Assembly (NCBI GenBank): GCA_900539425.1
Contig: UQBX01000020.1
Coordinates: 1 to 45,899, forward strand
Length of the DNA: 45,899 nt
Origin: an uncultured Oscillospiraceae bacterium
GTDB taxonomy: Bacteria > Bacillota > Clostridia > Oscillospirales > Acutalibacteraceae
Direction of reading: 5' to 3'
In this document: piece by piece, positions 8,064-15,752 of the stretch
Position numbering within the stretch: the stretch's first letter is position 1
Layout of the letters: each line of letters begins with the position of its first letter
Position numbers and translations under genes: made by a program
Notes under the pieces: generated by a model
The model's input: the letters and a program-made list of their open reading frames with translations, nothing else
What the model was told of the DNA's origin: nothing
Database searches by the model: none

Positions 8064-8792
8064 TTATAAACTGCCTTTAAGACCTGTTAAATCGCAGAAC
8101 ACCTCTGCCGCTATGATAAGTCCGGCGGCGGCAGGTACAAACGCAGTGCTTCCGGGAACGGTATGCTTTCCGGGCGGTATTTCGCACTGTATATTTTCAG
8201 CGTCTATAGCCAGAGGCTTTTCCTTTGAATAGACCACCTTCAGAGAATCTACGCCAGCCTTTCTGAGCGCGGAGCGCATAACACGAGCAAGCGGGCAGAC
8301 GGAAGTTTTATAAATATCTGAAACTTCAAGCAGATCGGGGCGCAGTTTATTTCCTGTGCCCATTGAACTTATAACGGGAACACCCGCTTTTTTTGCTCTT
8401 TTGATTATTTCCACCTTGGCGGTAACGGTGTCAACAGCGTCAACAACATAATCAAAATTCTTAAAATCGAACATACCGCCTGTTTCGGGCGAATAAAATA
8501 TATTATGGGTATTAATTACAACATTCGGATTTATGCTGAGTGCGCGCTCCTTTGCGGCCTCTGTCTTTAACATTCCGACTGTTTTTTTTACGGCTATTAT
8601 TTGGCGGTTAAGATTTGTTTCGCTTACAGTATCCGCATCTATCAGGTCTAACGTACCTATTCCGCTTCTGACAAGTGCCTCCACGGCATAGCCGCCTACC
8701 CCGCCGATACCGAAAACTGCCACTCGGCTGTTTTTAAGTTTTTCAATTGATTCTCTGCCCGCAATAAGCGCAGTTCTTTCAAAAATATCCAT
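8064..8792 (-). CDS. tcdA: tRNA threonylcarbamoyladenosine dehydratase (TcdA/CsdL, ThiF/E1-like)
   Basis: ATP-dependent enzyme that cyclises threonylcarbamoyladenosine at position 37 of ANN-decoding tRNAs. It has 242 residues from ATG at 8792, preferred over ATG 8798 because GGGTGGA would otherwise overlap the start. The nucleotide-binding glycine motif GIGGVGGYAVEALVRSG is followed by LIDADTVSETNLNRQ, the E1-type Asp and Asn-x-x-Arg-Gln. The later segments SSMGTGNKLRPDLL and CPLARVMR are typical of this subgroup and separate it from ThiF and MoeB, as does the isolated location without a sulfur-carrier gene. Confidence 0.9.
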   Translation of the reverse strand: MDIFERTALIAGRESIEKLKNSRVAVFGIGGVGGYAVEALVRSGIGTLDLIDADTVSETNLNRQIIAVKKTVGMLKTEAAKERALSINPNVVINTHNIFYSPETGGMFDFKNFDYVVDAVDTVTAKVEIIKRAKKAGVPVISSMGTGNKLRPDLLEVSDIYKTSVCPLARVMRSALRKAGVDSLKVVYSKEKPLAIDAENIQCEIPPGKHTVPGSTAFVPAAAGLIIAAEVFCDLTGLKGSL

Positions 8793-8866
8793 AATCATTC
8801 CACCCGTGTATTTTCAAGCAAGATTATAACACAGCGGCATAAAAAAAGCCACAGTTAAATCATTTC

Positions 8867-8895
8867 TTGAAAACCGGCGGCGGCAATGATATAAT
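8867..8895 (+). promoter_or_regulatory. Sigma-A promoter of the cysK-type gene
   Basis: TTGAAA (8867-8872), a 17-base spacer and TATAAT (8890-8895), followed by about 40 bases of leader and a GGGAG site at 8927-8931. The short leader has no room for a T-box or riboswitch. Confidence 0.8.
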
Positions 8896-8937
8896 AATCT
8901 GAAAATAATAAAAAATCTGCTGAAAAGGGAGATATTT

Positions 8938-9867
8938 ATGGTATATAACACTATTCTTGACGCAATCGGCCACACCCCCATGATAAGGCTGAACAGACTG
9001 AGCGAACCTGACGCGGCTCAGATACTTGTAAAATATGAGGGAGTAAACATAGGCGGCTCCATAAAAACGAGAACAGCTTACAACATGCTTAAAAAAGCCG
9101 AGGAAAAAGGGCTTATAAATGAAAACACTATAATTGTTGAGCCCACAAGCGGCAATCAGGGTATAGGTCTTGCTCTTGTAGGAGCGGTAAAAGGATACAA
9201 AATAAAGATAATCATGCCCGACTCCGTTTCCGAAGAGCGCAGAAAGCTTGTTAAGAACTACGGAGCGGAAGTTATCCTGATACATGATGACGGAAACATC
9301 GGCAAGTGCATAGAAGAATGCATGGAAACCGCAAAAAGAATGGCGGCAGAAGATCCGAATGTTTACATACCGGGGCAGTTTGAAAACCCTGACAACCCGA
9401 AAGCGCATATCTACCACACTGCCGCGGAGATACTGGAGCAGGTTGGAGGAGACATAGACGGCTTTTGCAGCGGCGTTGGTACGGGCGGCACTATAAGCGG
9501 TATCGGCGAAGTATTAAAAAAGCAGAACCCGTCAATAAAAATCTGGGCGGTTGAGCCAGAAAACGCCGCAATACTCAGCGGCGGCTCAGTGGGCACTCAT
9601 CTGCAAATGGGCATAGGCGACGGCCTTATTCCCGACAATCTTAACACCACAATTTATGAGCATATCTGCGTTATTTCCGATGATGAAGCTATTAAAACGG
9701 CAAAGCGCCTTGCTTCTGAAGAGGGCATCATGTGCGGAATATCAAGCGGCTCAAATGTTGCGGCGGCAATAAAACTTGCCCGCAGACTTGGAAAAGGAAA
9801 AACCGTGGTAACTGTTTTGCCCGACACAGGGGAAAGATATTTCAGCACAGAGCTGTTTGACGACTGA
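8938..9867 (+). CDS. cysK: Cysteine synthase-type PLP enzyme (O-acetylserine sulfhydrylase family)
   Basis: 309-residue fold-type II PLP enzyme that would form cysteine from O-acetylserine and sulfide. The PLP lysine lies in VNIGGSIKTR (about residue 42), the phosphate-binding loop is GVGTGGTISGIG and the C-terminus reads VTVLPDTGERYFST, all cysteine-synthase features. Two core motifs differ from the classic ones: NIGGSIKTR in place of NPGGSVKDR, and PTSGNQGIGLAL in place of TSGNTGIGLA. The second change touches the substrate-binding loop, so another nucleophile or acceptor is possible. It stands alone with its own promoter and terminator. Confidence 0.85.
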   Translation: MVYNTILDAIGHTPMIRLNRLSEPDAAQILVKYEGVNIGGSIKTRTAYNMLKKAEEKGLINENTIIVEPTSGNQGIGLALVGAVKGYKIKIIMPDSVSEERRKLVKNYGAEVILIHDDGNIGKCIEECMETAKRMAAEDPNVYIPGQFENPDNPKAHIYHTAAEILEQVGGDIDGFCSGVGTGGTISGIGEVLKKQNPSIKIWAVEPENAAILSGGSVGTHLQMGIGDGLIPDNLNTTIYEHICVISDDEAIKTAKRLASEEGIMCGISSGSNVAAAIKLARRLGKGKTVVTVLPDTGERYFSTELFDD

Positions 9868-9913
9868 TATTTTAAATTTCATTTTTGCACAAAATAACAT
9901 ATTTTCATCACAA

Positions 9914-9939
9914 AGCTGCGCTTTTACGCGGCTTTTTTT
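9914..9939 (+). terminator. Rho-independent terminator after the cysK-type gene
   Basis: AGCTGCG (9914-9920), a 6-base loop and CGCGGCT (9927-9933) make a 7-bp stem with one T-G pair, followed by a run of seven T (9933-9939). Confidence 0.85.
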
Positions 9940-9978
9940 ATATCTTCTTACGAATATACGCTATTTTTATGAAGTAAA

Positions 9979-10042
9979 TTGACAATATATTGGTATTGTG
10001 ATAATTTATACATAGAGGCTCTATGTATTGCGCCTCTATGTA
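9979..10042 (+). promoter_or_regulatory. Promoter and palindromic operator of the padR operon
   Basis: TTGACA (9979-9984) and TAATTT (10002-10007) are 17 bases apart. Immediately downstream is a perfect 19-bp palindrome, TACATAGAG-G-CTCTATGTA (10009-10027). A third half site, CCTCTATGTA, follows at 10033-10042. PadR regulators usually bind dyad operators at their own promoters, so this is very likely the autoregulatory site. Bound protein would sit over the transcription start. Confidence 0.8.
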
Positions 10043-10086
10043 AATAATACTCAGCAAATAAAATTAAAGGTAAAGGAGGCTTTGCT

Positions 10087-10413
10087 TTGAAAATCAGTAA
10101 GGAACTAATCAGCGGAAGCACACCTATGCTGGTGCTTTCAGTTCTGAAAAAGGAAGATATGTACGGATATAAAATAATCCGCGAGCTTGAAGTGCGAAGC
10201 GAATACGTATTTTCATTCAAAGAGGGTACGCTGTACCCCATTCTGCACGCTCTTGAAAAAGAGCATTATGTTGAAAGCTATTGGGTAAAAGCAGACGGCA
10301 GAAAAAGAAAATACTATCATATTACACGGAAAGGAGCAGAGCGCCTTGCCGAAAAGGAAAAAGAATTTAAAGAATTCAGCGTTTCCGTATCGAAGGTACT
10401 TAACTATGCATAA
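10087..10413 (+). CDS. PadR-family transcriptional regulator
   Basis: 108-residue winged-helix repressor. The family start ISGSTPMLVLSVLKKEDMYGYKIIREL is followed by FKEGTLYPILHALEKEHYVES, which contains the conserved TLYP and the wing. It starts at TTG 10087, placed 7 bases after a strong AAAGGAGG; no ATG gives a better fit. The stop codon overlaps the start of the next gene as TAATG, so the two are coupled. PadR-HAAS pairs are a common arrangement in Firmicutes, where the regulator controls the membrane protein. The palindrome upstream is its likely target. The ligand cannot be told from sequence. Confidence 0.93.
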   Translation: MKISKELISGSTPMLVLSVLKKEDMYGYKIIRELEVRSEYVFSFKEGTLYPILHALEKEHYVESYWVKADGRKRKYYHITRKGAERLAEKEKEFKEFSVSVSKVLNYA

Positions 10414-12530
10414 TGAATGAACAGGAATTTTTGAAGCAGGCAACTTCTGAAATATACAGCATAAGGAAATGTCAATATATAGTCTGCGAACTGCATGACC
10501 ATATAACGCTGAGAGAAGAGCGTTATATGGAGATGGGATATTCCGAAACAGATGCTGAAGAAAAAAGCATTGAGGAAATGGGAGACCCAATAGAATTAGC
10601 CAAAAAGTTGGGCAAGCTTTACAAATCATACAACCCGTTTACGGACATTGTACTGCTTCTTGTTTATTTTGCAGTTCTTTCAGGCTTATATTATGTGGAG
10701 CGCACATTTATTTTCGGCGACCCGGGAGCACTGTCTATGCTGATATGCGGTATCATATGCATTGCGGCAATATTTTTTCTTTATGCAGCTTATGCTTCAT
10801 CAAAAAAGCATCCTGCCGCTGCTGTTTGCGCTTTTGCCGCAGGTGCGGGAGGAGTATATTTTGAATATCTTATAGGAAATGAGCTCAACCGTCTTACTGA
10901 CGGAAATTTCACAAACATAAAAAATTTCATAACCGAAAATGAAATATATTTTTCCAGATACCAAACAGATACTTCCGTGCTTATGACTCTGCTGTGCGTT
11001 ACAGGTGCAATTTTTACCGTATTTTGCACAGCAATCCTGATATACGGAATTAAGAAAAGCTATTTCGCCAATAATTCCAAAGACAACAAAATAAACAAAA
11101 TAATTACTGTGCTTTGCCTTGTTATATTCACAGCGGGAGTTATAGCGGCGGCAGGTTTCGGTTTAAACACCTTCAGACAAATAAAAGAATTTGAAGAAGA
11201 ATATAATGACGCGTATAAGTTTGCAACAGAGATTGAGAGCAGCTGTTCAACCCGGGAAGAGCTTGCGCAGTTTTTAAGCAACAGCGAATATGATTTCGGG
11301 CCGATAGATTTTAACAATACAAAGGTTTATACATATTCTCACAATCTTGTTTATATCTGCATCTCGCTTTATGAGCCTATTGAAGATGAAGAAGGTGAAA
11401 AAGAAAGAGGAATTGCAAAGCTGATAAACGATTTGGAAAAGAAGAAAGACTATGCCGCCAGATATGTTTATTCAGTACATCTAACAACGAACACTTCACG
11501 ATTTGACAACGGCTATGATTCGCTTAGCTTATCCGTACTAAAATCGGACGAGGAAATGATTGAAAAGCTTTATAGCTACATACCGTATGAGCACACACCT
11601 GAAGAAAGATATGAATACTTCAAAAGCTTTGTTCCGGCGGAATTCCGCTATGAAAAGTGCTGCCGTGAACTTGTAGAAAGCGACTTTGATTTTAAGTACA
11701 TTGATGGTACGGGCGAACTTAAAGACACACACGCTTTCTATATTAAAACAGGAACTCAGCGGATGCTTGATTTCAGAGAAAGAGAAAATGAGATTACAGA
11801 AATACTGAAAAACAACGATACCGTTGATCCAATTGAAATAGCAAGCATAACAGGAACCACACTTATAGAACCCGTTATAAGCGAGGAGGAATATAAGCAG
11901 TTAATAACAGAACTCTGTGATTACTCAGGTAAGAATTCCGAACTCTATCAGTACAAAGATGAACTGTCCGATAACTACAGCTGGTTTTACAGATATTCAA
12001 TATATGACGACTGGTATTTTTATATTTTCAGATCTGACGAATTAAATTTTTTAGTTTTTGAAAATGATTTTGATATTTTTGATTATTTAGTAAATCCTAA
12101 AGACGCTTATCTTCATTCGATAAATCTTGACGGCAATCCGGTTATCAGCACAAGCGAATACGGAGTTTTTGAAAAGATAATGGTCAATTCGGGCTATTTT
12201 GATAAACTGGGTCTCTATTATGACAGCGCGGAAAAAGTAAGATATTATTCCGAGGACGGAACCGTTTACCACTATCATTCGGAGATAGATTACGAAGAAA
12301 AAGTCGAGGACAGCAAGAAAAATTATTACCTTATAGACGACCACTCAAATACATATCCTGCAGACAAATGTTTTATTGACGAAAACGGCTGGCTTGTTAT
12401 AGCTGACGATATAAAAGCAGATAGGAACGGAATATATAAAAATGAAAATGGCGAAACATTCACCCCTGCTTTTAAAACAAGCTGGGATGAAAACGGAAAT
12501 ATTATGAAATTGAGCGACTATTATAGTTAA
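10413..12530 (+). CDS. HAAS-domain membrane protein with a large predicted extracytoplasmic region
   Basis: 705 residues. Residues 1-73 match the HAAS/DUF1700-type cytoplasmic helical domain often found downstream of PadR (AEEKSIEEMGDPIELAKKLG is the typical core). About five hydrophobic segments follow: roughly 76-96, 103-126, 131-149, 183-212 and 228-250. The remaining 450 residues are polar, very rich in Tyr, Glu and Asp, with no further membrane segment, and should face outward. I recognise no fold there. Most HAAS proteins are much shorter, so the C-terminal extension is unusual. The start overlaps the padR stop. A terminator follows at 12538. Confidence 0.85.
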   Translation: MNEQEFLKQATSEIYSIRKCQYIVCELHDHITLREERYMEMGYSETDAEEKSIEEMGDPIELAKKLGKLYKSYNPFTDIVLLLVYFAVLSGLYYVERTFIFGDPGALSMLICGIICIAAIFFLYAAYASSKKHPAAAVCAFAAGAGGVYFEYLIGNELNRLTDGNFTNIKNFITENEIYFSRYQTDTSVLMTLLCVTGAIFTVFCTAILIYGIKKSYFANNSKDNKINKIITVLCLVIFTAGVIAAAGFGLNTFRQIKEFEEEYNDAYKFATEIESSCSTREELAQFLSNSEYDFGPIDFNNTKVYTYSHNLVYICISLYEPIEDEEGEKERGIAKLINDLEKKKDYAARYVYSVHLTTNTSRFDNGYDSLSLSVLKSDEEMIEKLYSYIPYEHTPEERYEYFKSFVPAEFRYEKCCRELVESDFDFKYIDGTGELKDTHAFYIKTGTQRMLDFRERENEITEILKNNDTVDPIEIASITGTTLIEPVISEEEYKQLITELCDYSGKNSELYQYKDELSDNYSWFYRYSIYDDWYFYIFRSDELNFLVFENDFDIFDYLVNPKDAYLHSINLDGNPVISTSEYGVFEKIMVNSGYFDKLGLYYDSAEKVRYYSEDGTVYHYHSEIDYEEKVEDSKKNYYLIDDHSNTYPADKCFIDENGWLVIADDIKADRNGIYKNENGETFTPAFKTSWDENGNIMKLSDYYS

Positions 12531-12537
12531 AAAGGAA

Positions 12538-12561
12538 AACGAGGGGCATGCCCCCTCGTTT
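12538..12561 (+). terminator. Hairpin terminator after the HAAS gene
   Basis: AACGAGGGG (12538-12546) pairs with CCCCTCGTT (12552-12560) around a CATGC loop, followed by a short T-rich stretch. The stem is strong and the T tract short. Confidence 0.65.
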
Positions 12562-12608
12562 CGTCTTATAGCACAAAAGTTTATTGTAAATTTGCGCAAT
12601 ATTGCCGA

Positions 12609-12638
12609 TTGAATGTTTGGCAAGCAATAAAGTATAAT
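12609..12638 (+). promoter_or_regulatory. Sigma-A promoter of the GH38-like gene
   Basis: TTGAAT (12609-12614), an 18-base spacer and TATAAT (12633-12638), about 50 bases before the start codon of the gene at 12691, which has AGGAG at 12681-12685. Confidence 0.65.
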
Positions 12639-12690
12639 TAATTTCAGTGAAAACTCTAAATAACATTGATAAGCCAAATAAGGAGTACAT

Positions 12691-14724
12691 ATGAAAAAAG
12701 TTATAGTGGTATCAAAAACGCATCTTGATCTGGGTTTTACCGATTTTGCGTCTGTGATAAAGAAAAAATATATTGATAACTACATCCCTCAGGCTGTTGA
12801 ACTGGCAGAAAAACTGAACAAAAACGGCGAAAAGAAATTTATTTGGACTACCGGTTCATGGATACTTAAAGAAGCACTTATGCGCGGCGGCAGTGCACAG
12901 CGGGAAAAACTGAAAAAAGCAATAAAGGAAGGCAACATAGTACCGCACGCAATGCCGTTTACAACTCACACTGAGCTTCTTGACAGCGACACACTTGATT
13001 ACGGTCTTTCAATTGTTGAAGATATAGATAAAATACGCGGCAGAAAAACAACTGCCGCAAAGATGACGGATGTACCCGGGCACACAAAAGCACTTGTGCC
13101 GCTGCTTGCAAAACACGGCATAAAGCTATTGCACATTGGAGTTAACGGTGCCTCTGCGCTTTGCAAAGTGCCGCCGTGTTTTCTGTGGAAATGCGGAGAA
13201 TACGAAGTAGTTGTTATATACTCGGGCGATTACGGCGGAGCTTTCAAAAGCGACATTGTTGAGGAAGTGCTGTATTTCGACCACACACTTGACAACCGAG
13301 GAACACCCTCACCGTCAAAGATAATAAAAAAGCTAAAAAAAATAGAAAGCGAATTTCCGGGATACACCGCAGAGGCAGGAACTCTTGATGAATTTGCCGA
13401 TATAATTTGGGAAAAGCGCAGTGAACTTCCTGTTGTGACAAGCGAACTCGGCGATACATGGATACACGGAGCGGCGTCAGACCCGTTCAAATCTGCCGCG
13501 CTGAGAGAACTTATGGCGCTTAAACTCAAATGGCTTAAAAGCGGCGAAATGAAAAGAAACTCTGCGGAATACACAGGTTTTACTGATAATCTTCTTTGCA
13601 TTGCTGAACACACATGCGGAATGGATATGAAAACATATCTTGGTGATTACGAAAACTACCTAAAAAAAGATTTTGAAAAAGCAAGGGAAAAAGGCACTTC
13701 AAAAATACACCATCCGTTTCGTGACTACCCACAGAATATGATAATTACTTTGGGCAGAATTTACGGCTGCAATCAAAAAGCAAGCTATACCGCAATTGAA
13801 AAAAGCTGGGCAGAGCAGAGAGAGTATATCAGGAATGCAGTATGCTGCCTTAACGCAAGCAAAAAAGCGCAGGCGCAAGAGGCACTCGCAAAGCTGATAC
13901 CTCAAAAGCCGTATGAATTTAGTGAGGGATACGATATTTCAAAACCCATCACTGCCGGAAAATGGAGATTAAAAATCGGTGCTTCCGGCTCTGTTGAAGA
14001 ACTGACCTGCGGCGATAATACGGTTATAAGGCAAAACGATTTCTGCGCAGCTGAATATATTGGATTCAACAATGACGACTATAATTTTTGGCTCAGTCAT
14101 TACAGCCGCGATCTGGATAAAAACGCACACTGGGCCGTTTCCGACTTCGGGCGTCCGTTATTAAAATATGTTGACGGCAGATACCCGAGCGGCAGATTCC
14201 CATACAAGCTCAGCGGCGCGTTTACGTGCGGTGAAAACGCGGTTGCCGTAAACCTAAAATGTGCCGAGCAAGCCTGTGAATATCTGGGTGCTCCGAGGCT
14301 GATACAAATAATTTACAGGCTTGAAAAGGACGGTCTTAACATAGAGCTTTCCTGGTTTGGAAAGGACGCTAACCGCCTTACGGAGGCAGTATATTTCCAC
14401 CTTTTCCCCGCCTGCGGCGAATTTGAAATCAGGAAGATAGGCGAATGGATCGACCCATATGACATTGTTGAAAACGGGGGCAAAAATATACACGCAGTGC
14501 AATATTCAAGGCTGAAGACCGAAAACGGCAGCTTTATATTTACAAATCGCCACTCTCCCCTGCTTTCACCAGGAAAGGGCAAAATCCTGCATTATGACAA
14601 TAAGGTTGAAAGCATTGAACATGACGGGATAACATATATTCTTCAGGACAATGTGTGGGGCACAAACTTCCCGCTTTGGTATGAGGACAATGCCAGATTT
14701 CACTTTACCGTTACGGAGGAATAA
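12691..14724 (+). CDS. GH38-like glycoside hydrolase (DUF5054 family)
   Basis: 677-residue cytosolic protein without a signal peptide. The N-terminus IVVSKTHLDLGFTDFA contains the His-x-Asp metal pair (H11, D13) typical of family 38 alpha-mannosidases. Further conserved-looking segments are KMTDVPGHTKALVPLLAKHG, GVNGASALCKVPPCFLWKCG, SELGDTWIHGAASDP and NLLCIAEHTCGMDMKTYLGD. The second half (from about residue 430) resembles the beta-sandwich part of GH38 enzymes. Proteins of this kind are known as DUF5054; their substrate is not established, and I infer mannoside or related glycoside cleavage. It is a single gene between a promoter at 12609 and a hairpin at 14754, which suggests uptake and intracellular use of an oligosaccharide. 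Confidence 0.8.
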   Translation: MKKVIVVSKTHLDLGFTDFASVIKKKYIDNYIPQAVELAEKLNKNGEKKFIWTTGSWILKEALMRGGSAQREKLKKAIKEGNIVPHAMPFTTHTELLDSDTLDYGLSIVEDIDKIRGRKTTAAKMTDVPGHTKALVPLLAKHGIKLLHIGVNGASALCKVPPCFLWKCGEYEVVVIYSGDYGGAFKSDIVEEVLYFDHTLDNRGTPSPSKIIKKLKKIESEFPGYTAEAGTLDEFADIIWEKRSELPVVTSELGDTWIHGAASDPFKSAALRELMALKLKWLKSGEMKRNSAEYTGFTDNLLCIAEHTCGMDMKTYLGDYENYLKKDFEKAREKGTSKIHHPFRDYPQNMIITLGRIYGCNQKASYTAIEKSWAEQREYIRNAVCCLNASKKAQAQEALAKLIPQKPYEFSEGYDISKPITAGKWRLKIGASGSVEELTCGDNTVIRQNDFCAAEYIGFNNDDYNFWLSHYSRDLDKNAHWAVSDFGRPLLKYVDGRYPSGRFPYKLSGAFTCGENAVAVNLKCAEQACEYLGAPRLIQIIYRLEKDGLNIELSWFGKDANRLTEAVYFHLFPACGEFEIRKIGEWIDPYDIVENGGKNIHAVQYSRLKTENGSFIFTNRHSPLLSPGKGKILHYDNKVESIEHDGITYILQDNVWGTNFPLWYEDNARFHFTVTEE

Positions 14725-14753
14725 CTTCACCGCGAATTAATAAAATAATACAC

Positions 14754-14784
14754 AAAGAGGTCATCTGTATGATGACCTCTTTTT
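14754..14784 (+). terminator. Terminator hairpin, left copy of a twin pair
   Basis: AAAGAGGTCATC (14754-14765), loop TGTAT, GATGACCTCTTT then TTT. It ends the GH38-like gene. The stem and loop are repeated almost base for base at 17179-17212, just after the sensor kinase. Confidence 0.9.
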
Positions 14785-15025
14785 ATTTTGCCAGGCACAC
14801 TAAAGCATCAAAAAACATATAATTCAACTTTAAAACAAGCCTATTACAATTTATAAAAATATGTTTTGTGTATTCTGACAGAATATTGTTTTTTTCTACC
14901 CTATTGGTATAATTAAAACCAAGCAGACAATGGTGAATAACCATTTGCGCATGGTGTAACTCCAATTAATTTTATATATTTTGTAGTATAATATTAAAAC
15001 AGTGAATACACAGGAGAAACGATAT
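14785..15025. other. Intergenic region before the two-component genes
   Basis: About 240 bases with no conventional gene. It contains a short palindrome ATTCTG-A-CAGAAT near 14873-14885, an inverted repeat AATGGT-GAATA-ACCATT at 14929-14945, and a TATAAT at 14987-14992 that may be the -10 of the response-regulator gene, although no clear -35 is seen. A very small minus-strand reading frame (14896-14952) also lies here. The inverted repeat could be the site of the LytTR regulator, but that is only inference. Confidence 0.4.
14896..14952 (-). CDS. Possible 18-residue hydrophobic peptide (micro-ORF)
   Basis: ATG at 14952 is preceded by GGAG (14963-14960) with a 7-base gap. It opens a frame encoding MRKWLFTIVCLVLIIPIG and a TAG stop. 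The peptide has a basic N-terminus, one hydrophobic block and one cysteine, the look of a small membrane or export-signal peptide. It is divergent from an AgrA-like regulator and its kinase. It has none of the extra features of AgrD precursors, and no AgrB gene is present. The good ribosome-binding site is the only real support, so this may be chance. Confidence 0.25.
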   Translation of the reverse strand: MRKWLFTIVCLVLIIPIG

Positions 15026-15736
15026 ATGGTTAATATTGCAATATGTGACGATTCGCCTGAATACGGTGAAATTCTTGAATACAAAATAAGGCAATGTATG
15101 CAGGAACTGAATATTGAATATTCACTGTATTATTTTGAAAAACTTGAAAGCCTGCAGGAAAAAGCGCTTACCGTGTCAATGGACATATTGTTTCTTGACA
15201 TAATGATAAACAGCAAAAATTCCGCCGAATGGGTAGCAGAACACCAAAAAAACATCAATGCTCAGATAATATATATGACTTCTTACCCTGAAGAAGCTTA
15301 TACTATATCAGAAACCGAGCATATATACTACATAATAAAAAGTCATCTTTCAAAGGAAGTTCTTGTAAGCGCAATTTCAAAAGCAATTAACAGGATTTCA
15401 AAAAAAGATCCTAACCTTACAATAATCAAATACGGTAATAAAAACTACACCATAAACTTGCAGAACATTATTTACATAGAAACTTTTAACAATAATATTT
15501 CACTTCACATGAAAGACGCACAGGATATAAGCATATATATGCCGCTTTCACGCTTTGCTAAAAAACTGCCTCCATACTTTTTGCAGTGCCATAAAAGCTT
15601 TATGGTAAATATGAACTGCATTACGGGATATGAACCGCACAAATTTACTCTGTGCACGGGGGAAGCCGTGCCGATTCCCGTAAAAAAGTATAAGCAGGTA
15701 ATCGGGCAATACACTGATTATATTCACAAGATATAA
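15026..15736 (+). CDS. LytTR-family response regulator (AgrA/ComE type)
   Basis: 236 residues. The receiver domain (1-115) has the acidic pair in IAICDDSPEYGEI and the phosphoacceptor aspartate in MDILFLDIMI (near residue 57). The C-terminal LytTR DNA-binding domain (about 130-235) has IIYIETFNNNISLHM, the usual opening of its first beta strands, and FLQCHKSFMVNMNCITGYE. The start is ATG at 15026 with AGGAG 9 bases upstream; the GTG at 15002 has no such site. The kinase gene follows 16 bases later. Regulators of this type usually bind paired direct repeats at promoters of exported peptides or their export genes. Confidence 0.93.
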   Translation: MVNIAICDDSPEYGEILEYKIRQCMQELNIEYSLYYFEKLESLQEKALTVSMDILFLDIMINSKNSAEWVAEHQKNINAQIIYMTSYPEEAYTISETEHIYYIIKSHLSKEVLVSAISKAINRISKKDPNLTIIKYGNKNYTINLQNIIYIETFNNNISLHMKDAQDISIYMPLSRFAKKLPPYFLQCHKSFMVNMNCITGYEPHKFTLCTGEAVPIPVKKYKQVIGQYTDYIHKI

Positions 15737-15752
15737 GGAGCGCATATAACAA

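Noticed and set aside
8860..9417. A 185-codon open frame on the minus strand
   Set aside because: It lies opposite the well-supported cysK-type gene, has no recognisable motif and no ribosome-binding site, so it is a shadow of that gene's codon pattern.
9904..9915. TTTCATCACAAAG resembles the first box of the ECF promoters
   Set aside because: No GGATA box follows at 13 bases; the sequence runs directly into the cysK terminator stem.
14785..15025. An AgrD-type autoinducer precursor
   Set aside because: No 40-50-residue frame with an amphipathic start and acidic tail is found and no AgrB gene is present; only an 18-codon frame remains.
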